Shown here piece after piece: positions 37,266 to 45,916 of a DNA stretch of 64,000 nt. Positions within the stretch are counted from its first letter, which is position 1, and each line of letters opens with the position of its first letter. A program made the position numbers and the translations under genes. Below the pieces are notes generated by a model. That model saw nothing but the letters and a program-made list of their open reading frames with translations. It searched no databases and was not told where the DNA came from. Source of the DNA: Candidatus Finniella inopinata (GTDB lineage Bacteria; Pseudomonadota; Alphaproteobacteria; Holosporales; Holosporaceae); the NCBI GenBank assembly GCA_945888455.1, contig CAMCZV010000001.1:42582-106581 (forward strand). The letters run 5' to 3'.

Positions 37266-37671
37266 ATCTAATCTTTTCTATAGTGATTGACTCTCAAAAA
37301 CTACCGCATCTCGCAAAAGGGAACAACCAGATCTGAGCTATTTTTTTAAAATCCCCCCGCCTGTTGCATTTGTGCACCACAATCGGTTCTGTTCCCATAA
37401 AAACAGTCCCCTGAACAGCGCATAGCAGAGCATACCCCAGACCGGCTATGCCTCTGTTTTTCAAGGGTTTTAACCATTGTGGAATGAAATTCTTAAAAAA
37501 GAATGAAAATCTGACAGCTTTAAAAATTATTGGATTGTTGAAATATTGACCTGTCAAAAATCCTGATCAACGGCAATCTGCTGGGATTCCATCGCAAAGC
37601 GCCATCGGATGGGCACCCAAAAAAAATTTGCTATTGGCGTACAGAAAAACATACCCCCTGTACGCCCCCCG
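37266..37671 (-). other. Gap between glyA and outer-membrane protein genes
   Basis: About 400 bases without a convincing gene. The left end near 37266-37340 should hold the promoter of the outer-membrane protein gene. The right end holds the glyA terminator. The middle (37360-37500) has G/C-rich stretches and imperfect inverted repeats that might belong to a structured leader, but I see nothing definite. Confidence 0.35.
37621..37666 (-). terminator. Rho-independent terminator of glyA
   Basis: On the minus strand GGCGTACAG (37658-37666) pairs perfectly with CTGTACGCC (37636-37644), and a T-rich tract follows about nine bases later (the A run at 37615-37626 on the plus strand). It starts six bases after the glyA stop. 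Confidence 0.75.
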
Positions 37672-38940
37672 TCAATTCAAGGGATATTTTTGACACAACT
37701 GTTCCACCTGATTCACCAAAACATCCACTGGACCATCCAGATTGCTTAGACGTTGATGGATGCATTGCGCAATGATTGCCATATCGGGAACCATAAAACC
37801 CCGCGTGGTAATGGCCGGTGTCCCCAAACGCAATCCTGATGTTTGGACATAAGAACACCGATCGTTGGGCACCCCATTTTTATTGGTCGTAATACCCACA
37901 GCTTCCAGAGCATGTTGGGCTGCATGCCCCGATAAATCCAATCCTGAAAAATCCATGACCAGCAAATGATTGTCCGTTCCACCCGATACCAAATTATACC
38001 CATGCTGGGTTAATGCTTGCGCCAGAGCAGCCGCATTGTCACAAACCGAACCAATATATTGGGAAAAAGCGGGGGTGCTGGCTTCTTGGAAACAAATGCC
38101 CTTGGCCGCAATCACATGCATCAAAGGCCCCCCTTGCAGACCTGGAAACACGGCCCCATTGATCTTTTTGGCCAATTCCTCCTCGTTGGTCAACACAATG
38201 CCGCCTCTGGGGCCACGCAATGTTTTGTGCGTTGTACTGGTAAGCACATGGGCATGGGGAAAAGGATGGGGATGATGCCCCGTTACAATTAATCCGGAAA
38301 TATGCGCCACATCAGCCAAAAGAAATGCCCCCACCTCGTCCGCAATGTCACGAAATTCTTTGAAATTTAAAATACGGGGATAGGACGATGCCCCCACAAT
38401 CATTAACTTTGGTCGATGCTTTTTCGCCAAATCGCGCACCTGATCCATATCCACGCGATGAGTGACAGGGTTTACCCCATATGACACAATGTTAAACCAT
38501 TTTCCCGTCAAACTGACCTTCGCACCATGGGTTAAATGCCCACCGCTATCCATACTCATACCCAAAATCGTATCGCGGGGTTCCAACAGGGCCAAAAACA
38601 CAGCCTGATTGGCCTGAGACCCAGAGTGCGGTTGCACATTGGCAAAAGCACACCCAAACAAGGATTTTGCCCGATCAATGGCCATTTGCTCTATTTGATC
38701 CACATACTGACACCCACCATAATACCGTTTTCCGGGATACCCCTCGGCATATTTGTTGGTCAAGATGCTGCCGCATGCCGTCAAAATATCGCGAGATACA
38801 AAATTTTCAGAGGCAATCAGTTCAATATGATCCTGTTGACGCTTGCTTTCCGCCGCGATAAAACCAGCCATCTCTGTGTCAATCATGGCATGATGCATCG
38901 CAGCATTATGTTCTTGCGATGTGCTTTTTACCTGTATCAT
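37672..38940 (-). CDS. glyA: Serine hydroxymethyltransferase
   Basis: PLP enzyme that converts serine and tetrahydrofolate to glycine and methylene-tetrahydrofolate. From ATG 38940 it is 422 residues, the normal length; the longer open frame upstream encodes an unrelated Cys/Phe-rich stretch. Family segments are intact: [20 protein letters not shown], the [16 protein letters not shown] block, and the PLP lysine in [14 protein letters not shown]. The C-terminal block [20 protein letters not shown] is also conserved, with small changes (NGVPND where NxIPFD is usual). It has a terminator and stands as a single-gene unit, divergent from the secreted protein gene at 39.1 kb. Confidence 0.95.
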   Translation of the reverse strand: MIQVKSTSQEHNAAMHHAMIDTEMAGFIAAESKRQQDHIELIASENFVSRDILTACGSILTNKYAEGYPGKRYYGGCQYVDQIEQMAIDRAKSLFGCAFANVQPHSGSQANQAVFLALLEPRDTILGMSMDSGGHLTHGAKVSLTGKWFNIVSYGVNPVTHRVDMDQVRDLAKKHRPKLMIVGASSYPRILNFKEFRDIADEVGAFLLADVAHISGLIVTGHHPHPFPHAHVLTSTTHKTLRGPRGGIVLTNEEELAKKINGAVFPGLQGGPLMHVIAAKGICFQEASTPAFSQYIGSVCDNAAALAQALTQHGYNLVSGGTDNHLLVMDFSGLDLSGHAAQHALEAVGITTNKNGVPNDRCSYVQTSGLRLGTPAITTRGFMVPDMAIIAQCIHQRLSNLDGPVDVLVNQVEQLCQKYPLN

Positions 38941-39143
38941 AGAATGAATTCCCATATGCGGCCTATTTCCAAAGTATTTCACAACAAACACAAAACCGCA
39001 AACATTTGGGGCTGCATGGGGGCAAGGTGGGCAGCATTGCTCCCATTTTACTAAGGACTGTTCATGTCTTTTTGTAAAAATATATTGACTTGTGTTTTGA
39101 AAGCGTTTATTCCATGTAATGGAAACATTGAAAAAAAAAACTA

Positions 39144-40190
39144 ATGAAATCAAAAAATTTGACATTTTTACTGCTCGTTGGCCTAATCGCCCCGAGTGCT
39201 GTGATGTCCGCAGAGTCTTCAAAGACTGTTACGCCAGGTCACGAAATCGGGAAGAAGAGAACATTACAGGAAAAGATTCAGACATTACAGGAAAAGATTC
39301 AGACATTAAAGGAAAAGATTCAGAGCATTACAGAATGCGAGGAGAACAACACCAATTATCAGCCACAGGGGGTGGGTAACATCTCTTCCAAAAATTTAGT
39401 TTGCAGCTTAAACATTCTTTTACAACTCAGTGATCATATTGCTGATGGAAACCCTTCCAAATCTCAAAAATCAGGAACGGTTATTGAAAAATTTTTTAAG
39501 ACTTATGCAACATTTGCCCCAGACTCTTGGTGCGACGATCTTATCCAGCTTCGGAACGCACCTTTAATCGAGAATTATTTAAAATTACAGGACATCCAAA
39601 ATGCTGTAAATAAAATCTCTAAAGGCATAGGTTCAACTATAATTCAATCCTCTGAGAATACAGATTTTAATATTTTGATAGATGATATGAAGTCATCAAT
39701 TAATGTTTTAACAAATGAGATTATCCCATGCAAAAAACTTGTACAAAAATACAGCCAACTTCAGGAGTTTCATCCGAATCTCTATAAATACAGCCAACCT
39801 CAGAAGTTTGATCCGAAGTATGATAGAGATGACAAAACATTTGATCAGGATACATACGAAATGTCAAAAAAATTAAGGGGATATCTAAATCAGCTCGAAT
39901 ATGATAAAAACTGTGGAGATAGATTAGAAACAACGGAAATAAAAGAAACAGAAGAGTGTAATGAATTAATAAAAAAAGAACATGGATTCAAGGTTTTGTT
40001 AAAATCAATATCTATATACCTTGAAAAAATCGATAAGATAACTACCCAACGCGAAAACATTATTAATTACTTTGTTTATTTACGCAATGCTAATCCCAAA
40101 GAATTAGCTTTTATGCAAAAAAACCTCCTTGACAGTATTGAGATCATTCTTGATTACATAGAAAATTCCAGAACAAAAGATGGCAAGTAG
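39144..40190 (+). CDS. Unrecognised secreted coiled-coil protein with TLQEKIQ repeats
   Basis: Not recognised. Signal peptide [20 protein letters not shown] with cleavage after MSA, then three tandem copies of the heptad [14 protein letters not shown], which should form a coiled coil at residues 40-62. The rest of the 348 residues is helical and Lys/Asn/Glu-rich, with scattered cysteines. A second internal repeat, [25 protein letters not shown], lies near residues 203-228. The DNA is clearly AT-richer than the neighbouring glyA and fmt genes. Its architecture resembles the secreted proteins at 13.0 and 25.1 kb. A host-interaction role is a guess. Confidence 0.6.
   Translation: MKSKNLTFLLLVGLIAPSAVMSAESSKTVTPGHEIGKKRTLQEKIQTLQEKIQTLKEKIQSITECEENNTNYQPQGVGNISSKNLVCSLNILLQLSDHIADGNPSKSQKSGTVIEKFFKTYATFAPDSWCDDLIQLRNAPLIENYLKLQDIQNAVNKISKGIGSTIIQSSENTDFNILIDDMKSSINVLTNEIIPCKKLVQKYSQLQEFHPNLYKYSQPQKFDPKYDRDDKTFDQDTYEMSKKLRGYLNQLEYDKNCGDRLETTEIKETEECNELIKKEHGFKVLLKSISIYLEKIDKITTQRENIINYFVYLRNANPKELAFMQKNLLDSIEIILDYIENSRTKDGK
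39261..39323 (+). repeat. 21-bp in-frame tandem repeat (three copies)
   Basis: Unit ACATTACAGGAAAAGATTCA plus G begins at 39261, 39282 and 39303, the third copy with one A change. It encodes the TLQEKIQ heptads. The same gene has a second repeat with a 39-base period at about 39751-39828. Confidence 0.92.
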
Positions 40191-40428
40191 GATCAAAAAG
40201 CAGAGGATAAAAAGAAAGAAAGACATGGTGGAAAGGATTCAGATAAATAGATAAAACGTCGTAACTGAAACTTTTTCAAAAAAAATGATTGGGTCACTTC
40301 ACGAGTGATCCTAAAGGCGCTTCCCCATGCTCATCCATGGGGATCTGCAATAAAAAATCGCCAATGCGCCCCATCTTGGGGTCTGGCTATTTCACCAACA
40401 CAAGCCTTTTCCCTAAAACCAACACCCA

Positions 40429-41376
40429 TTACGGGAACAAATCATCCCGATGGCCGCGCAAAAAGGCAGCTGCATCCATGGTTTTTCCATTTGTTGAGCG
40501 GATTTGTTTGGGAATCAACAGGGTATTTTGACCGCATACAATGGCCCAAGATTTTCCCCACGGCACAATTGTTCCTGTGGGCACAGACGCATCCAGCGCC
40601 GTTCGCCCAAGATCAGAGGTTCCATCACCCCCATCAGCCTGCAGAAATCCAATGGTTTGCCCTCCGATTGTCCCGAATGTTCCTGGCCATGGCTGTAATG
40701 CGTCTATTTTCCTTAATATATTCCAGGCCGAATCCGACCAATCCAAATGCCCCATCTCTTTGGTTATTTTGGGGGCATAGGTGGCCCCGTCTGGCGATTG
40801 AGGCACAGGTTTCAAATGACCGGATAAATACTGAGGTAAAACCTGACACAACACCGCTGCCCCCTGCTGGGACAAAATCTGCGTTAATGCAGAAAGGGTG
40901 GTGCGCGGGGCTATGGGCATGCGTGTTTGGTGTAAAACAGGCCCCGTATCCATTCCGGCATCCATCACCATAATGGCCACCCCTGTTTCATCATCGCCAG
41001 CCAACAAGGGTTGTACCAACGGCGAAGCTCCCCGCCAACGGGGTAAAATCGATGGGTGCACATTGACACAACCCAAGGCCGGAATATCCAGAACCCGCTG
41101 GGGCAACAACAACCCATAGGATGCCACCACCGCCACATCTGGATTCAGGGATTTTAAATCATTGACGGCATCGTCATTGCGAAACGTACTGGGGGTTAAT
41201 ACAGGGATGCCCAAAGAATCGGCATAATCATGCACGCACGTTCGATGAATCGTATGCCCGCGCCCCTTTGGTTTTGGCTGTGCCGTAAATACGCCAATGA
41301 CGGAAAATTTCCCGATCAGCGCTTGTAAAATGCTCAATGCAAAGGGACATGATCCCATAAATACCACTCGAGCCAT
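40429..41376 (-). CDS. fmt: Methionyl-tRNA formyltransferase
   Basis: Formylates initiator Met-tRNA. From ATG 41376 the protein is 315 residues and begins MARVVFMGSCPFALSILQAL, as in the family. Catalytic residues are visible: Asn and His in GCVNVHPSILPRWRGASP and Asp in DAGMDTGPVL. The C-terminal OB-fold tRNA-binding domain is present (IVPWGKSWAIVCGQNTLLIP). A loop usually containing positively charged residues near KPKGRGHTIHRT is kept. It lies 10 bases after def in the normal def-fmt order. Confidence 0.95.
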   Translation of the reverse strand: MARVVFMGSCPFALSILQALIGKFSVIGVFTAQPKPKGRGHTIHRTCVHDYADSLGIPVLTPSTFRNDDAVNDLKSLNPDVAVVASYGLLLPQRVLDIPALGCVNVHPSILPRWRGASPLVQPLLAGDDETGVAIMVMDAGMDTGPVLHQTRMPIAPRTTLSALTQILSQQGAAVLCQVLPQYLSGHLKPVPQSPDGATYAPKITKEMGHLDWSDSAWNILRKIDALQPWPGTFGTIGGQTIGFLQADGGDGTSDLGRTALDASVPTGTIVPWGKSWAIVCGQNTLLIPKQIRSTNGKTMDAAAFLRGHRDDLFP

Positions 41377-41386
41377 GGGCACCCCA

Positions 41387-41881
41387 TCACCCATTTTTTG
41401 CAACTTTTTGCAACTTTTTTCGAACCAAACTGCGTTCAAAAGACGACAAATGATCAATGAATAAAATGCCATGCAAATGATCAATTTCATGTTGAATGCA
41501 CGTGGCCGCCAATCCAGAAAAGGTGCGTTCGTGTTTTTCCCCTGTTTCGTCACAATACCCCACCCGCACATCAGAACATCGCCGTACGCGCGCTTGATAT
41601 TCTGGTACCGACAGACAACCTTCCTTGGTGACTGAAATGTCCTCTGATTGCTCTATGATGGTGGGATTAACCAGTTTAATGGGACCATCACCCACATCCA
41701 TCACCACCAACCGTTGTCGCAAATTAACCTGAGGCGCAGCCAAACCCACCCCATCATGGGCATACATGGTTTCCAACATATCTTCCAAATGTTGCGCGAT
41801 CTGATGGTCGAATTGCTCTACGTCCACCGTGGGTAGGCGCAATCTGGGATCGGGTTCTTGCAATATGGTCAGTTTTGCCAT
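41387..41881 (-). CDS. def: Peptide deformylase
   Basis: Metal enzyme that removes the N-formyl group from new proteins. From ATG 41881 it has 164 residues and begins MAKLTILQEPDPRLR. The three motifs are intact: GVGLAAPQV, EGCLSVPEYQ and QHEIDHLHGILF, giving the Cys-His-His metal site and the catalytic Glu. An in-frame start 11 codons upstream is less family-like. It forms an operon with fmt. Divergent from the repeat-protein gene at 42.0 kb. Confidence 0.96.
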   Translation of the reverse strand: MAKLTILQEPDPRLRLPTVDVEQFDHQIAQHLEDMLETMYAHDGVGLAAPQVNLRQRLVVMDVGDGPIKLVNPTIIEQSEDISVTKEGCLSVPEYQARVRRCSDVRVGYCDETGEKHERTFSGLAATCIQHEIDHLHGILFIDHLSSFERSLVRKKLQKVAKNG

Positions 41882-42026
41882 GACATGGTTTGTTTTCTGA
41901 TCTATTCTAATCATTCTATCACAGCGAAAATCAAAATCAATAAATATTGCTCTATTCCTGGCTTTTTAACATAAAATTATGATTAGTATTTTAAAATGAG
42001 CGAATAACAATTTAAATTCAATTCAA

Positions 42027-42794
42027 ATGCGAAAAATATTTCAATATTCCATTCTTTTTTACTTTGCGCTCGCCACACAGTGTCAATACGCAGATTCAGG
42101 CGCCACCATAGCCATAGAGTCCTCCCCCATCATGGGCGCAAATCCTGCCACTTGGTCCCCCACCAATGCGCTGGATACTGGAGAAATCACCGCAGACCCA
42201 ATGATGTATACAACCAAAATCGATCCTGTAATAGATATAGCACCCACCGCAGAGCCAATGTTGTATGCAACCAAAATCGATCCTGTAATGGAGAAAATAG
42301 ATATAGCACCCACCGCAGAGCCAATGTTGTATGCAACCAAAATCGATCCTGTAATGGAGAAAATGGATATGGCACCCACCGCAGAGCCAATGTTGTATGC
42401 AACCAAAATCGATCCTGTAATGGAGAAAATGGATATGGCACCCACCGCATTCGATTCAGCCACCACTGATGTCACAGCCCTGCCTGTATCCATGGCAATG
42501 ATGATGCGCAGTGCACCCATTAAAACGGCAACAGCGGCGCCAACAGCGGCAGCAAAAAAAGCAACAAGCTCTATAAAAAAACCATCCACTGGATCAAAAA
42601 TGGTAACGAGTACACCAACAGGATCTATTCTGGGCGCAAAACCTGCCACTTTGTCCCCCAATACGCTGAATACTGCGGCAAAGACAGTGGCAAAGACAGT
42701 GGCAAAGACAGTGGCAAAGACAGCACCAAAAATGGCAACGAGCACACCAAAACCCAAGGCCATGCCTATGCTTTCTGTGATGAGAAAAAGGTAG
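42027..42794 (+). CDS. Unrecognised exported protein with 22-residue repeats
   Basis: Not recognised. The N-terminus MRKIFQYSILFYFALATQCQ looks like a Sec signal peptide. The mature part is low-complexity: a 22-residue unit with core APTAEPMLYATKIDPVMEK is present three times plus one shorter degenerate copy, followed by an Ala/Thr/Lys-rich region with AAPTAAAKKA and three TVAK units. It has no cysteine-rich or catalytic motif and is probably intrinsically disordered. The repeats are almost identical, so the array is recent. The 66-base unit also keeps other frames open, including a long antisense frame, which I take as by-products. Surface or secreted location is inferred. Confidence 0.55.
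   Translation: MRKIFQYSILFYFALATQCQYADSGATIAIESSPIMGANPATWSPTNALDTGEITADPMMYTTKIDPVIDIAPTAEPMLYATKIDPVMEKIDIAPTAEPMLYATKIDPVMEKMDMAPTAEPMLYATKIDPVMEKMDMAPTAFDSATTDVTALPVSMAMMMRSAPIKTATAAPTAAAKKATSSIKKPSTGSKMVTSTPTGSILGAKPATLSPNTLNTAAKTVAKTVAKTVAKTAPKMATSTPKPKAMPMLSVMRKR
42187..42450 (+). repeat. 66-bp in-frame tandem repeat
   Basis: Near-identical copies start at 42241, 42307 and 42373 (each beginning CACCCACCGCAGAGCCAATG), preceded by a degenerate shorter copy from about 42190 and followed by a truncated start at 42439. The unit length is 22 codons. Confidence 0.95.
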
Positions 42795-42868
42795 TAGGCT
42801 TTTACCACAAATAATTTAAATTAAAAAAACACACAAAAAAGGATTAAAGATGAACAATTATATTAACA

Positions 42869-43003
42869 ATGCTGGTTTTTACTTTTGCAACCCAAATTTC
42901 TGCTGGCAGCAGCTGTGGAAGCAATCAGAATGATGACCAAAATTCAACACTGTTGGGCGCCAATGGCCGTGGAACGTGGAAGCAAGCTGCTTCAGGCCAA
43001 TAA
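42869..43003 (+). CDS. Small putative secreted peptide (44 aa)
   Basis: Not recognised. ATG at 42869 opens a 44-codon frame starting MLVFTFATQISAGSSCGSNQ, which resembles a short signal peptide followed by an Asn/Gln/Ser-rich tail containing one cysteine. An in-frame TGA directly upstream limits the start. It lies after the 22-residue-repeat gene and before pntA on the other strand. It resembles in style the Asn-rich peptide at 49,485. Low confidence because of size. Confidence 0.3.
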   Translation: MLVFTFATQISAGSSCGSNQNDDQNSTLLGANGRGTWKQAASGQ

Positions 43004-43055
43004 GGTAAAAACCCGGGTCAGACCAGAAAGCCCGCATAACAATACAACAGGGTGG

Positions 43056-44213
43056 TCAAGCCAGCGATAATTTCAACGGCTTGACCCAATCCAAATCATC
43101 ATTGATGCCGCCAATATGATCATCCCAAGCATATTGAATAAAGGCGAACAGATTGTTGGCGTACATGGCGCTGGCATCAACAGCCATATGACTCATGCCA
43201 TAGGATGTACCGACAATCGTGACGCCATACAGTTGGATTTCTTCACCACGACGGCTGATGGCGCAATTGCCAGAACTGCCCAACGGTGCCCCCAAGCGAT
43301 CGGTGGCCAAATCCATGATTACGGATCCAGTGGGCATGCTTTGCACCATAGAATGGGTGATTAAAATGGGGGGTTCTTGACCTGGAACCATGGCTGTGGC
43401 GATCACCAAATCTGTTTTCGGCAATAATGTTCCAATAAGGGCCTGTTGGGCCAACAACGTATCTGTCCCCACCCTTTGGCCGTATCCGCCCTGATCTTCG
43501 CCTGGGGATGATTCTGACCGACCTTGCATACGTTCGCCCGTCTTATCCCGCATTTTTTCCCGCACGGTTTCCTCTGAACAATGATAAAATTTTGCCCCTA
43601 AACTTTCCACCGCACCTCTGGCCGATTCGCGTACATCAAAGGCCGAAACCACCGCACCCAACCGTTGCGCCGTAGCAATGGCTTGTAACCCCGCCACACC
43701 AGCACCCAAAACCAAAACGTGGGCTGGATTTAAACGGCCCGACGGCGTCATCATCATGGGCATTACACGGGGCAATCGGCCTGTACCATGCAAAACGGCC
43801 CAATATCCATACAAGCTACTCTGGGACGTTAATACATCCATCACTTGGGCCCCAGACGTTCTGGGCAAGCGTTCTAAACTATAAGCTGGAAGGGAATGGA
43901 CATGCTCAGGGGCGCGATCACTGCCCAACAGACCAATCACCGCGCAGGTTTTTGGTAAAAAGGAATACTGTTGCGGCGTCAATGGACCAAAACACAGGGC
44001 GCACGATGCGCCATCGGCCACGACGCGTTCATCCTCATGAATGTGAACACCACCATAATCTGTATCCAAAAATCCACTGTCTGATCCTGCACCAGATTGC
44101 AACGCAATGGTCCACCCCAAATCCATAAGTTTTTTAGCCACGGTTGGTGTCATAGGCACCCGTTTTTCTTGACGAGAGCTGGCTCGAAAAATGGCAATTT
44201 TTTTAGTATGCAT
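43056..44213 (-). CDS. pntA: NAD(P) transhydrogenase alpha subunit, soluble NAD-binding part (PntAA type)
   Basis: The 385-residue soluble domain I of proton-translocating transhydrogenase, as in three-subunit enzymes. Family segments: RQEKRVPMTPTVAKKLMDLG, the RDQ-loop region RTSGAQVMDVLTSQSSLYGY, and the Rossmann motif VLGAGVAGLQAIATAQRLGA with acidic end VSAFDVRES. Near 225-250 is the loop SPGEDQGGYGQ. There is no C-terminal membrane part, so a separate PntAB (alpha-2) would be needed; none is seen next to it. The partner beta subunit is encoded on the opposite strand at 45.9 kb. The family also includes alanine dehydrogenase, but the SPGEDQGGY-type loop and length favour PntA. Confidence 0.85.
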   Translation of the reverse strand: MHTKKIAIFRASSRQEKRVPMTPTVAKKLMDLGWTIALQSGAGSDSGFLDTDYGGVHIHEDERVVADGASCALCFGPLTPQQYSFLPKTCAVIGLLGSDRAPEHVHSLPAYSLERLPRTSGAQVMDVLTSQSSLYGYWAVLHGTGRLPRVMPMMMTPSGRLNPAHVLVLGAGVAGLQAIATAQRLGAVVSAFDVRESARGAVESLGAKFYHCSEETVREKMRDKTGERMQGRSESSPGEDQGGYGQRVGTDTLLAQQALIGTLLPKTDLVIATAMVPGQEPPILITHSMVQSMPTGSVIMDLATDRLGAPLGSSGNCAISRRGEEIQLYGVTIVGTSYGMSHMAVDASAMYANNLFAFIQYAWDDHIGGINDDLDWVKPLKLSLA

Positions 44214-44467
44214 GAGTCATTCCTCTGACAAGATAGTGCTGGCTGATTTTATAAATTACGGATGGTTGTGAATTTAAATACCCAATTTAATCCACAGACT
44301 GATGTCAATCATAGACGAAAAATCCGATTCAATGCAATCGTAAGCTGGGGATTTTTGATTGAAACACGGGATTGTGATGCTTGGAATATAGGATTTTTTA
44401 TCCATTGCATTGCTTTTTATCACTCTGTTCCTTTAGAATGCAAGAGATCTTTGACTAAATATTACAC

Positions 44468-45916
44468 ATGGCATCCTTGACCCCTCTTTTTATATCTGGC
44501 CAAGACGTTCTCCCATTGATCGAAGGTGGAAAAGGCATTTCTATTTCCAATGGATTAACCGCGGGTTCTTGGGCTGCCACCGGGGGGGTCGGCACCTTTT
44601 CAGGCGTTAATGCCGATTATACGGATGAAAACGGGAATGTGGTCCCTATATTATATACCGAACGCACAAGGGCCAAGCGCCATCAAGAGCTGATAGACCA
44701 TGCCATTGCGGGGGGCATTGCGCAAGCCAAAATTGCCCATGATCTTTCTGGGGGAAAGGGACGCATTCACATCAACGTGTTGTGGGAAATGGGGGCCGTT
44801 GAAACCATACTGGAAGGCATTTTAAAAGAGGTTCACCCCTTGATTCACGGCATTACCTGTGGGGCAGGAATGCCCTATCGCTTGGCCCATATTGCGGAAC
44901 ATTTCAAAGTATTTTATGTGCCCATTGTATCTTCGGCCAGAGCATTTAGCGCCCTGTGGAAGCGGTCATATAAAAATAGTGTCCAATGCTTGTCTGGCGT
45001 GGTGTACGAAGATCCTTGGCGTGCGGGTGGACATAATGGTCTAAGCAATGCAGAAGATCCATTGGTTCCCCAAGATCCCTATCCCCGTGTACTGGCGTTA
45101 AGAGAAACCATGCGCGAATTTGGCCTGTACCGTACGCCCATCATTATGGCCGGCGGTGTATGGTCATTAAAAGATTGGTCCAACTGGATTGATAATGAAG
45201 AATTGGGGCCCATTGCCTTTCAATTTGGAACACGCCCCTTGCTGACCAAAGAAAGCCCCATTTCCAATGCATGGAAGGCCAAGTTGTTAACATTGCAACA
45301 GGGCGATGTGTTTTTGAATCGATTCAGTCCAACAGGGTTTTATTCATCGGCCATTAAAAATGCTTTTTTAGAAAATTTACAAGAACGTTCTGATCGACAA
45401 ATTCCCTATACAGAAACCAGTTCAGCCGATTCGTGCGTATTATTGGCATTGGGCGAACGGGGTCGCAGCGTTTATGTTCGTGCCGACGATTTTGCAAAGG
45501 CCCAGACTTGGATGGGCAAAGGATTCCATTACGGTATGAAAACGCCTGCGAACACCTTGATTTTTGTGACGCTGGATGAAGCCAATCAAATTCGCCAAGA
45601 TCAAATTGACTGTATGGGCTGTCTCAGCGCCTGTGCCTTCAGCAACTGGAGCCAATCCCAAGGCAACACAGGACAAAAACCGGACCCCCGTTCTTTTTGC
45701 ATTCAAAAGACTCTGCAAGCCGTTTCCCACGGTTCTTCTATTGATCATAATTTATTATTTGCGGGTCACAATGCCTATCGTTTTGCCCAAGATCCTTTTT
45801 ATGCCCAGGGATTCATCCCAACGGTGGCAGAACTGGTGGATCAAATTTTGGCCGAACACGACCCCGTTCAGAATGTGCCAGCCTATAATCCCACAACCAT
45901 AGGAGCCCCCTTGTGA
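44468..45916 (+). CDS. Nitronate monooxygenase / FabK-like FMN flavoprotein
   Basis: A 482-residue TIM-barrel flavoprotein of the nitronate monooxygenase family (which also includes FabK enoyl-ACP reductases). Visible segments: N-terminal GGVGTFSGVNADYTDE, the central AGGHNGLSNAEDPLVPQ with the catalytic-region His, PIIMAGGVWSLKDW and GPIAFQFGTRPLLTKESPIS. A C-terminal region of about 80 residues has CMGCLSACAFSNW, a cysteine cluster not typical of the core enzyme. It is followed by pntB with a one-base overlap (TGATG), so it takes the operon place that pntAB would have. Its physiological substrate is not known. Confidence 0.75.
   Translation: MASLTPLFISGQDVLPLIEGGKGISISNGLTAGSWAATGGVGTFSGVNADYTDENGNVVPILYTERTRAKRHQELIDHAIAGGIAQAKIAHDLSGGKGRIHINVLWEMGAVETILEGILKEVHPLIHGITCGAGMPYRLAHIAEHFKVFYVPIVSSARAFSALWKRSYKNSVQCLSGVVYEDPWRAGGHNGLSNAEDPLVPQDPYPRVLALRETMREFGLYRTPIIMAGGVWSLKDWSNWIDNEELGPIAFQFGTRPLLTKESPISNAWKAKLLTLQQGDVFLNRFSPTGFYSSAIKNAFLENLQERSDRQIPYTETSSADSCVLLALGERGRSVYVRADDFAKAQTWMGKGFHYGMKTPANTLIFVTLDEANQIRQDQIDCMGCLSACAFSNWSQSQGNTGQKPDPRSFCIQKTLQAVSHGSSIDHNLLFAGHNAYRFAQDPFYAQGFIPTVAELVDQILAEHDPVQNVPAYNPTTIGAPL

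Noticed and set aside
38941-39222. N-terminal extension of the glyA frame
   Set aside because: The extra residues are unlike serine hydroxymethyltransferase and reach into the promoter region of the divergent secreted-protein gene.
42187-42450. Possible CRISPR-like array
   Set aside because: The units are contiguous 66-base copies with no variable spacers and lie inside a coding frame.
42083-42808. A 241-codon antisense frame over the 22-residue-repeat gene, hydrophobic and repetitive
   Set aside because: It arises because the 66-base repeat unit keeps several frames open; the plus-strand frame has a signal peptide and better start, while the antisense one lacks a ribosome-binding site.
44262-44480. 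Short frame before the nitronate monooxygenase-like gene
   Set aside because: No ribosome-binding site or family, and it overlaps the next start in another frame.
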